Shown: positions 1-6,108 of the stretch, one piece after another
Layout: each line of letters starts with the position of its first letter
Numbering within the stretch: position 1 is the stretch's first letter
Assembly: GCA_041741375.1 (NCBI GenBank)
Contig: JBGSKF010000021.1
Location: 1-20,973, forward strand
Reading direction: 5' to 3'
Length of the DNA stretch: 20,973 bases
From: OFTM291 sp041741375
GTDB lineage: Bacteria > Gemmatimonadota > Gemmatimonadetes > Gemmatimonadales > GWC2-71-9
Made by a program: the position numbers and the translations under genes
The notes under the pieces: generated by a model
Told to the model about the DNA's origin: nothing
What the model saw: only the letters and a program-made list of their open reading frames with translations
The model's database searches: none

Positions 1-711
1 CCCCTCGCCGACCTCGCGGTGGATGAGGGTCTCTGGTACCATGTCGACGGGGCGTACGGCGCCCTCTTTGCTCTGACTAATCAGGGACGAGAGCGTCTCG
101 CCGGGATGGAACGGGCCGACTCGCTGGTCCTTGACCCGCACAAGACCCTCTTCCTTCCTTACGGCACCGGCGTGGTGCTCCTTCGCGATCCCGAGCCCCT
201 GCGCCAGGCGCATCGGTACCATGCCAACTACATGCAGGACGCCGCCCGGGCCTCGGACGCCTGGTCTCCGGCCGATCTGTCTCCCGAGTTGACGAGACCC
301 TTCCGCGGGCTCCGGCTCTGGCTGCCGCTCCATCTGCACGGGCTGGCGCCCTTCCGGGCGGCACTCGAGGAGAAGCTCCTGCTGGCGCAGTATGCCCACC
401 GGCGCCTGGCGGAGGAGGGGTTTTCGGTGGGTCCCGAGCCCGACCTCTCCGTGGTTACTTTCCGCTGGGAGGCCCCCGGAGGGGACGACACCCGGGCCGA
501 TCGGGTCAACCGGCGGCTTCTCGACCGGGTGCTGGCCGATGGGCGGGTGTTCCTGTCGTCCACCCTTCTCGATGGCCGGTTCACCCTGCGGTTTGCCATC
601 GTGGTGCACCGGACCCACCGGGCGGAGGTCGATCTGGCCCTGGCGATGGTGTCGGAGGCGCTGCGGGCCTCGGTTGAGGATCTACCTGGGAGTGAAAGAC
701 ATGAATCGTGA
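1..711 (+). CDS. PLP-dependent group II (aromatic-L-amino-acid type) decarboxylase, C-terminal part; 5' end outside the window
   Basis: The reading frame is open from base 1, so the gene begins before the window; about 236 C-terminal residues remain of a family usually near 450-500. The sequence shows a WYHVDGAYGA segment, whose Asp is the family residue that contacts the PLP ring nitrogen. It also shows DPHKTLFLPYGTG, whose Lys (codon 142-144) is the expected Schiff-base lysine. Both motifs are typical of pyridoxal-dependent amino-acid decarboxylases of group II. The rest fits the small C-terminal domain. The enzyme would be cytoplasmic and remove the alpha-carboxyl group from an amino acid, probably aromatic, but the substrate cannot be read from this fragment. 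Some relatives are lyases or aminotransferases of the same fold. The last 11 bases overlap the downstream cupin gene, which suggests one transcript and coupled translation. Confidence 0.85.
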   Translation, partial: PLADLAVDEGLWYHVDGAYGALFALTNQGRERLAGMERADSLVLDPHKTLFLPYGTGVVLLRDPEPLRQAHRYHANYMQDAARASDAWSPADLSPELTRPFRGLRLWLPLHLHGLAPFRAALEEKLLLAQYAHRRLAEEGFSVGPEPDLSVVTFRWEAPGGDDTRADRVNRRLLDRVLADGRVFLSSTLLDGRFTLRFAIVVHRTHRAEVDLALAMVSEALRASVEDLPGSERHES

Positions 712-1162
712 GTCGACCGCACTGCCCCCCGCCGAGGATCTGGGCGGAATCCATGTGCTCCGCGGCAGCGGGGAGTGCCGGGGATGGAATGGAATCCGGT
801 ACAAGGCGGGGATCAGCGGGAGCAACGTCGGAGCGCGGCAGCTCTCGATGAATGTCGCCACGATTCCGCCGGGCGGGGTGGCCGCAGCCCACATTCATGT
901 CGGGTTCGAGGTGATGCTCTACATCCTCCAGGGCCGGGTTCGCCACGAGTACGGGGAGGGATGCCGGCAGGTGGTGGAGAACGTGGCGGGAGACTTCATC
1001 TTCATCGAACCGGGGGTTCCGCACGAAGTGTTCAACGCGAGCGACTCCGAACCGGTCGTGGCCGTGGTGGCTCGCTCGGACGCCTCGGAGTGGGAACATA
1101 TCGTCGGTTATGACCGGGCCCGGGCGGTGGCCGTCGGTCCCGCGGAAGGGGAACGGGCATGA
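701..1162 (+). CDS. Small single-domain cupin protein
   Basis: This 153-residue protein carries both cupin signatures. Motif 1 includes AHIHVGFEVMLYILQG, with two His and a Glu as metal ligands. Motif 2 is GDFIFIEPGVPHEVFN, with the third His ligand. The fold is therefore a metal-binding double-stranded beta-barrel, probably cytoplasmic because no signal peptide is visible. Single-domain cupins include isomerases, dioxygenases and ligand-binding proteins, so the reaction is unknown. ATG at 701 was chosen because a GGGAGTGAAAG purine run precedes it and because the frame further upstream only shadows the decarboxylase. The gene overlaps the decarboxylase by 11 bp and the rhomboid gene by 4 bp (ATGA). 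It probably works with the decarboxylase, perhaps on its product, but that is inference from position. Confidence 0.88.
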   Translation: MNRESTALPPAEDLGGIHVLRGSGECRGWNGIRYKAGISGSNVGARQLSMNVATIPPGGVAAAHIHVGFEVMLYILQGRVRHEYGEGCRQVVENVAGDFIFIEPGVPHEVFNASDSEPVVAVVARSDASEWEHIVGYDRARAVAVGPAEGERA

Positions 1163-1935
1163 CTCCCTGGGTGATCCGGCTCCTGTTCCTCAATGTCGCA
1201 GCCTTTTTCCTCCAGCAACTTGCCGCAGGCTTCACCCAACTGTTCGTTTTCTACGCCGCTCCGATTTCGCTCGTTTTCCGCCCGTGGACCCTCGTGACCT
1301 ATCAGTTCCTCCACGGGGGCTTGGGGCATTTGTTTTTCAACATGCTCTCGCTCTTCTTTTTCGGGCCGCGGTTGGAGGCCAAGCTTGGGAGTCGGCGGTT
1401 CATCCTGCTCTACCTGTTGAGCGGGATCACGGGGGCCCTGGTCTCCATTCCCTTCAGCCCGGGGATCTTCATCATCGGGGCCTCCGGGGCGGTGTTCGGT
1501 GTGCTGCTCGGATTTGCCCGCTATTGGCCCCGGGACCAGATCCTGATCTGGGGAGTGCTCCCGGTGGAGGCGCGCTGGATGGTGGTGGGGATGACGGTGC
1601 TCTCCCTCTGGAGCGGCTTCGGGGGTGGTGGCGGAGGAATCGCTCACTTTGCCCACCTGGGAGGATTCCTCGGCGGGTTTCTCTACCTCCGGTGGATCGA
1701 GACCCACACCCCCCAGGCCGAGTGGCAGAAGAAGCTCAAACCGAAAACGTCGCCGCTCGAAACTGCCACCGCCGCTCTGGCCCGATGGTCGCGCATTCAG
1801 CGCGAGGAGCTGCATGAGGTGAACCGGGCGGAACTGGACCGGATCCTCGACAAGATCAACCGGTCCGGGATGTCGAGTCTGACCCCGGCGGACCGGGAAT
1901 TTCTCGACCGGTTCAGCGCCCAGCGTTCCCCCTAG
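1159..1935 (+). CDS. Rhomboid-family intramembrane serine protease with a C-terminal DUF6576-like tail
   Basis: This 258-residue polytopic membrane protein has the rhomboid signatures. These are HLFFN (His57 to Asn61) in the second helix, GASGAVFG with nucleophile Ser109, and AHFAHLGG with His166 as the other half of the catalytic dyad. About six hydrophobic segments lie between residues 5 and 178. Rhomboids cut transmembrane substrates within or near the lipid bilayer. A charged cytoplasmic tail follows from about residue 180. It ends in LDKINRSGMSSLTPADREFL, a pattern I recognise from the short domain (DUF6576) that closes many bacterial rhomboids. A run of six glycines (155-160) precedes the His helix. 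The ATG overlaps the cupin stop as ATGA, so translation is probably coupled, although a functional link to decarboxylase or cupin is not obvious. Confidence 0.93.
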   Translation: MTPWVIRLLFLNVAAFFLQQLAAGFTQLFVFYAAPISLVFRPWTLVTYQFLHGGLGHLFFNMLSLFFFGPRLEAKLGSRRFILLYLLSGITGALVSIPFSPGIFIIGASGAVFGVLLGFARYWPRDQILIWGVLPVEARWMVVGMTVLSLWSGFGGGGGGIAHFAHLGGFLGGFLYLRWIETHTPQAEWQKKLKPKTSPLETATAALARWSRIQREELHEVNRAELDRILDKINRSGMSSLTPADREFLDRFSAQRSP

Positions 1936-1944
1936 TAGGGTCCG

Positions 1945-2022
1945 GGGCTGAGGGCTGAGGGCTGAGGACTGAGGACTGAGGACTGAGGACCTAAGGACCG
2001 GGGACTCAGGACTTCGGGACTC
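1945..2022. repeat. G-rich heptanucleotide tandem repeat
   Basis: Three copies of GGGCTGA (1945-1965) are followed by three of GGACTGA (1966-1986). Degenerate units then run to 2022 (GGACCTAA, GGACCGG, GGACTCA, GGACTTC, GGGACTC), almost all 7 bases long. The tract begins about 10 bp after the rhomboid stop codon and encodes nothing visible. Its unit resembles the GGGGACT heptamers at 20801-20834 and the heptanucleotide STRR repeats known from filamentous cyanobacteria. Confidence 0.85.
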
Positions 2023-2026
2023 TCAA

Positions 2027-2042
2027 CGGGGCATCATCCCCG
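2027..2042. terminator. Possible bidirectional terminator hairpin between convergent genes
   Basis: CGGGG (2027-2031) and CCCCG (2038-2042) form a 5-bp GC stem around a CATCAT loop. It sits between the stop of the rhomboid gene (1935) and the stop of the opposite-strand gene (2061). No T-tract follows on either strand, so intrinsic termination is uncertain. Confidence 0.35.
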
Positions 2043-2060
2043 CGGAAGTGGGGAGGCGGG

Positions 2061-2609
2061 TCAGACCCCGGCGAGCCTCAGCAGCTGGCCACTGGCGATG
2101 AGCCTCTTGCGGCCCTGGATGCCCATGATCCACCGGGTCAGGAAGCCGCCCCCGAGCAGGAGCAGGGTGACGAATCCGAAATCGACCACCAGCGGGACCG
2201 CCCCTGCCAGGGCCGGCCAGAGGGGTCGATGGTACTTGTCGAGCAGGTCCTCGTTGTAGTCGGTTTCGCCGAGGGTGGCGTTGTGGATCGCCACATAGCT
2301 CCCACCCTTCTGGTGGCCCCGGGTCAGCCAGACGGCCGTCAACTGGTGGGTTTCTCGCACCGAGAGGTCCCAGTTCCGGAGGCGGATTGCGTGTTCCCTT
2401 CCCTTGTCGTCGACCAGGAAGATGTTGTCGTGGGTCGTGGTGGTGGAGGAAATCTGAACCGGGGCGGTATATCCTGTTCCCTGGTGGGAGTATCCTCCCC
2501 CGCCGCCTCCCGAGACCTTGGTTTCGAGCTGCTTCACGGCGTTCGCCACGGTGCCCGTCACGAAATGATGCTGCCAGCCCTTTCCATTGATCAGGATCTC
2601 GCGCGCCAC
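2061..2609 (-). CDS. Hypothetical protein with a beta-rich soluble part and a C-terminal membrane segment
   Basis: This 182-residue protein is not recognised. It has no signal peptide. Residues 33-46 are Gly-rich (SGGGGGGYSHQGTG). Residues 61-112 look like a beta-strand domain (for example DNIFLVDDKGREHAIRLRNW, then a TAVWL strand). Residues about 134-165 are strongly hydrophobic and would form one or two transmembrane helices, followed by a basic stretch containing GRKR. The soluble part is probably cytoplasmic, with the membrane anchor near the C-terminus. The start is GTG at 2609, chosen because AAAGGAG lies about 7 bases upstream on this strand, an unusually good ribosome-binding site for this window. 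The gene stands alone, convergent with the rhomboid gene and divergent from the sigma factor. No function is assigned. Confidence 0.75.
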   Translation of the reverse strand: MAREILINGKGWQHHFVTGTVANAVKQLETKVSGGGGGGYSHQGTGYTAPVQISSTTTTHDNIFLVDDKGREHAIRLRNWDLSVRETHQLTAVWLTRGHQKGGSYVAIHNATLGETDYNEDLLDKYHRPLWPALAGAVPLVVDFGFVTLLLLGGGFLTRWIMGIQGRKRLIASGQLLRLAGV

Positions 2610-2824
2610 GACCGCTCCTTTCAGGTGGGTTTGGGGTCTGCAGACAGGACCGGAGAGGGGGGCAGGTTATTCCCCAATCCGCCCCGACGTGATAGACTAG
2701 GGGAGATACCCTGCCACCGACCCGGGCGATCCCCGATCTGTCCGGACCATGGTCGTCCCTCCTTGCGCAATCCGAGGACGAATGCCGTCATGACTGACCC
2801 CTTGATCCGGCTGTTGGCCCGCTC
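2610..2824. other. Divergent intergenic region (215 bp)
   Basis: This region separates the minus-strand membrane protein from the plus-strand sigma factor. On the plus strand TAGACT at 2694-2699 could be a -10 element, but no matching -35 hexamer is convincing. The 3' half holds the two small leader ORFs listed separately. No stable hairpin followed by T residues was found. Confidence 0.5.
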
Positions 2825-2828
2825 ATGA
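2749..2828 (+). promoter_or_regulatory. Two tandem tiny leader ORFs chained by ATGA overlaps to the sigma-factor start
   Basis: ORF A starts at ATG 2749 and encodes MVVPPCAIRGRMPS. Its TGA (2791-2793) overlaps the ATG at 2790. ORF B starts there, encodes MTDPLIRLLARS, and stops at 2826-2828, overlapping the sigma-factor ATG at 2825. Both junctions read ATGA. GAGGA at 2774-2778 could serve ORF B, whereas the sigma factor itself has no convincing Shine-Dalgarno sequence. The chain is visible in the sequence. That it is translated, or couples expression of the sigma factor, is inference. Short ORFs of this size do arise by chance in GC-rich DNA. Confidence 0.35.
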
Positions 2829-3367
2829 CAGAGCCCGGAGCCATGGAGCGCGACCGGCAGGCACTCGACGCCCTGTTCAGCGTGGCCTACGAAGAGCTTC
2901 GGCGCCTGGCCTCCGCCATTCGGTCGGATGATGCCTCGGCCACGATCAGTCCCACGGCCCTGGTGAACGAGGCCTGGATCAAGCTGGCCGGGAGCCGGGG
3001 TTTCGCCGACCTCTCTCCGCTTCATTTCAAGCGGATTGCAGCCCGCGCCATGCGGCAGGTTCTCATTGAAGCAGCGCGCAAGCGCTTTGCCCGGAAACGT
3101 GGAGGCCGGGATGTGGCCCTGGTGACATTCGATGACGCGGTGGGGGCCACGGTCTCGTCGGCGTCCGAGTTGCTCGCACTGGATGCGGCACTCCAGGACC
3201 TGGCCCGGCTGAGCCCGCGCCAGGCCACCCTCGTGGAGAGCCGGTTCTTCGGCGGTCTCGGCATCGCCGAGGTGGCGGACATGCTTGGGGTGTCGGAGGC
3301 GACCGCCCATCGCGACTGGCGGGCGGCCCGGGCATGGCTGGCGCGAGAGCTCCAGTCGGGCACCTGA
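2825..3367 (+). CDS. ECF-type RNA polymerase sigma factor, PF07638/TIGR02999-like, paired with a Ser/Thr kinase
   Basis: This 180-residue protein has the two-domain layout of an ECF sigma factor. Sigma-2 covers about residues 12-85 and sigma-4 about 120-178. Sigma-4 contains LSPRQATLVESRFFGGLGIA followed by a helix-turn-helix (VADMLGVSEATAHRDWRAA). The ISPTALVNEAWIKL segment (41-54) is typical of the PF07638 group. Where most ECF factors have acidic DAED in region 2.2, this one has Ser42-Pro-Thr-Ala45. In that group, factors are known to be switched on by a partner Ser/Thr kinase, as with EcfP/PknT in Vibrio. A kinase gene starts 25 bp downstream, so the same mode is likely here. ATG 2825 was chosen for length; ATG 2843 is an alternative, with CGGAG too close to it to be decisive. 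Confidence 0.88.
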   Translation: MTEPGAMERDRQALDALFSVAYEELRRLASAIRSDDASATISPTALVNEAWIKLAGSRGFADLSPLHFKRIAARAMRQVLIEAARKRFARKRGGRDVALVTFDDAVGATVSSASELLALDAALQDLARLSPRQATLVESRFFGGLGIAEVADMLGVSEATAHRDWRAARAWLARELQSGT

Positions 3368-3392
3368 TCATCTCCTTGCCCACGAGGTTGAC

Positions 3393-6047
3393 ATGACTCC
3401 GGATCGCTGGGAGGAGGTTCAGGCCATTTTTCATGAAGCGGTCGATCTCGACCCGGAGGCCCGTCACCGGTACCTCGATGCGGTCTGCGGGGAGGATGCC
3501 GAATTGCGTTCGGAGGTTGACGCCCTTCTGCGTGGGGACGAGGCGGGCCACACGGTGCTCGACCGCGATCTGGGCTCCGTCGCGACCGGGGTGCTGGAGG
3601 AACGGGACGAGGGTGCACTCCCGGACGTGGTGGGTCCCTATCGCATCCTGGGCAGGTTGGGGGAGGGGGGGATGGGGGTGGTGCTTCTCGCGGAACGGGA
3701 GGACGTGGGACATCGCGTGGCCCTGAAGGTGCTGCGCGACGCCTGGGTCTCCCCGACCCGGCGGAGCCGGTTCGCCTCGGAACGCCGGACCCTGGCCCAG
3801 CTCCACCATCCCGCCATCGCGCAGTTGTTCGACGCGGGTGCCTTGCCCGATGGCACTCCCTGGTTCGCGATGGAGCATGTCGAGGGGCTTCCCCTGACCG
3901 ATTATTGCCGCGAGCACCGGACCCCGCTCGGGGAGCGTCTCCGGTTGTTCCGCGGGGTCTGCGAGGCGGTCCAGCATGCGCATCGGCACGCCGTGATCCA
4001 TCGGGATCTCAAACCCTCCAACATTCTTGTCACCGCCGATGGTGCGATCAAGCTGCTCGACTTCGGAATCGCGAAGCAGCTCGACACGCCGCTCGGCGAG
4101 GTGGAACAGACCCGGACCGGACTCCGGATGATGACCCCCGCCTACGCCGCGCCCGAGCAGGTGACCGGAGATCGGGTGGGTCTCCACACCGACGTGTACA
4201 GCCTCGGCGTCATCCTCTACGAGCTTCTGGCCGGCCGGCTCCCCTTCGATCTGTCCACAGCCACGCCCTCCGAGGCCTCGGCCATTCTCCTCGCCCAGGA
4301 TCCGGCCCGTCCCTCCACCGTGGCCCGGGTCCGGCGGCACAGCGATCGGCTCCCCGGCACTGCGCCGGGCCGCAGTGGCTGGGCCGATCTCGACGTGCTC
4401 TGTCTCACGGCCATGCACAAGGAGCCCGCCCGGCGGTATGCCAGCGTGGATGCGCTGATTCGGGACGTGGACCACTTTCTTCGCGGCGAACCGCTCGATG
4501 CCCGCCCCGACTCGCCGGTCTACAAGATCGGCAAGTTCGTGCGCCGCAATCGGATCGCGGTGTCCCTGGCCGTCGGTGCGGCCGCGTCCGTGATCGGTCT
4601 GGTGGGGTTTTACACCCTTCGTCTCGGCGTGGCCCGGGATGCCGCCGTGGAGGCCGCGGCCCGGACCCAGCGGGTGCAGGGGTTCCTGATGAACCTCTTC
4701 CAGGGAGGCGACCCGGCGATGGGGCCCGCCGAGAGCCTGCATGTCGTGACCCTCCTCGACCGGGGAGTGCAGGAGGCCGACGCTCTCGGCGCCGAACCGG
4801 TGATTCAAGGGGAGCTCTTCGAGACCCTCGGCCGCGTGTACCAGCAACTGGGGGAGTTCACCCGGGCCGACTCCCTCCTGCAGACGTCGCTCCAGGTGCG
4901 CCGCGCCGCCCTGGGGGCCTCCCATCCCGATGTGGCCTCGAGCCTGGTGGCCCTCGGTTCCCTGCGCGTCCAGCAGGCGGAGTTCGACGAGGCGGAACGA
5001 CTGATCCGGGAGGGCGTGACCCTGGCGCGCGCTCGCCTTCCCCTGAGTGACCCCCGAGTCGCCAACGCCACCTCGGCGCTCGGGAAGGTCCTGGAGGAGC
5101 GGGGGGAGTATGCGCAGGCCATCACGGTGCTGGGGGAGGCGGTGCGTCTCCATGAAGTCCAGGACCGCGGAGAGAGTCCCGAACTTGCCACCGCCCTGCT
5201 GGAGCTGGCCAACAGTCACTTTTATGCCGGCAATCTGGAGGAGGCCGATTCCCTGAGCCGGGTGGTTCTGGCCATGGGACGACGCCTCTACGGAGAGGGG
5301 CACCCCTTCATCGCGGAGGAGCTGGTCAATCTGGGGGCGGTGCAGTACGAGTGGGGACGATTCGACGAAGCCGAGCGGTACTACCGGGAGGCGCTGGCGC
5401 TGACCCGTGCCTGGTACGGGGAGGATCACTACAGGACCGCCGCCAATCTGACCATGCTGGGTCGCGCCCTCGTGGCACGGAACAGGGATGATGACGCGAT
5501 GGCGGTCCTGAGCGAGGCACTCGCGGTGCAGGAGCGGTCGTTCGGACCGATCCATCCCGCAGTGGCGTCCACGCTGAACGACCTGGGGACCATCGCGCTG
5601 CGGCGGGACCGGCTCGACCTGGCGGCCGATTACTTCGGGAGGATGCGGGAGACCTATCGGCAGGTGTATCCCGCGGGTCACTGGCTGGTCGGGATCGCCG
5701 CGTCGAACCTGTCGAATGTCCACGGTCGGCAGGGACGCTACACCAACGCCGAACGACTTCTGCGCGAAGCCGTCGATCAGTTCGCCCGGTTCCAGTCGCC
5801 CACGCACACCAATACGGCGATTGGCCGAGTCAAACTCGGCCGCATTCTGCGGATGCAGGGTCGGCATGCCGAGGCCGCCGAGGAGAGCGGTGCCGGGTAT
5901 GAGATCCTGAAGTCCCAGCCCAACCCTCTGACGGCCTGGCTGCGCTATGCGGCCACCGACCTGGCCCAGGCGTTCGACCAGCTGGGGCATCCTGAACGCG
6001 CGGCGGAGTTCCGCCTCGCGATGGCCGATTCCGCCTCCGGCCAGTGA
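3393..6047 (+). CDS. Transmembrane Hanks-type Ser/Thr protein kinase with C-terminal TPR repeats
   Basis: This 884-residue protein has a complete kinase domain at about 83-340. It shows the glycine loop GRLGEGGMG (87-95), catalytic Lys112, HRDLKPSN with Asp205, DFG at 223-225 and APE at 253-255. The N-terminus (MTPDRWEEVQAIFHEAVDLD) is the small helical cap common in PknB-like kinases of this type. One transmembrane helix spans about 388-409. From about 470 to 870 there are roughly nine TPR units with a period near 42 residues, of the kinesin-light-chain style. The kinase should be cytoplasmic and the TPR region periplasmic, probably sensing a protein or peptide. ATG 3393 follows GAGG with a 5-base spacer; upstream codons in this frame only shadow the sigma factor. 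The likely target is the adjacent sigma factor. Confidence 0.95.
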   Translation: MTPDRWEEVQAIFHEAVDLDPEARHRYLDAVCGEDAELRSEVDALLRGDEAGHTVLDRDLGSVATGVLEERDEGALPDVVGPYRILGRLGEGGMGVVLLAEREDVGHRVALKVLRDAWVSPTRRSRFASERRTLAQLHHPAIAQLFDAGALPDGTPWFAMEHVEGLPLTDYCREHRTPLGERLRLFRGVCEAVQHAHRHAVIHRDLKPSNILVTADGAIKLLDFGIAKQLDTPLGEVEQTRTGLRMMTPAYAAPEQVTGDRVGLHTDVYSLGVILYELLAGRLPFDLSTATPSEASAILLAQDPARPSTVARVRRHSDRLPGTAPGRSGWADLDVLCLTAMHKEPARRYASVDALIRDVDHFLRGEPLDARPDSPVYKIGKFVRRNRIAVSLAVGAAASVIGLVGFYTLRLGVARDAAVEAAARTQRVQGFLMNLFQGGDPAMGPAESLHVVTLLDRGVQEADALGAEPVIQGELFETLGRVYQQLGEFTRADSLLQTSLQVRRAALGASHPDVASSLVALGSLRVQQAEFDEAERLIREGVTLARARLPLSDPRVANATSALGKVLEERGEYAQAITVLGEAVRLHEVQDRGESPELATALLELANSHFYAGNLEEADSLSRVVLAMGRRLYGEGHPFIAEELVNLGAVQYEWGRFDEAERYYREALALTRAWYGEDHYRTAANLTMLGRALVARNRDDDAMAVLSEALAVQERSFGPIHPAVASTLNDLGTIALRRDRLDLAADYFGRMRETYRQVYPAGHWLVGIAASNLSNVHGRQGRYTNAERLLREAVDQFARFQSPTHTNTAIGRVKLGRILRMQGRHAEAAEESGAGYEILKSQPNPLTAWLRYAATDLAQAFDQLGHPERAAEFRLAMADSASGQ

Positions 6048-6108
6048 GCAGAGGGTGGGATAAAGTGCGGGCACGAAATTGAGAACTCACCTCCACAGGA
6101 GCAGTCGC

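Noticed and set aside
1945..2022. CRISPR array
   Set aside because: Units are 7 bases with no spacers, and there are no cas genes nearby.
3063..6074. 1003-codon open frame on the minus strand opposite the kinase
   Set aside because: It is a GC-rich shadow: the plus-strand kinase has all family motifs, while the antisense product is low-complexity (His/Gly/Pro/Arg-rich) with no domain.
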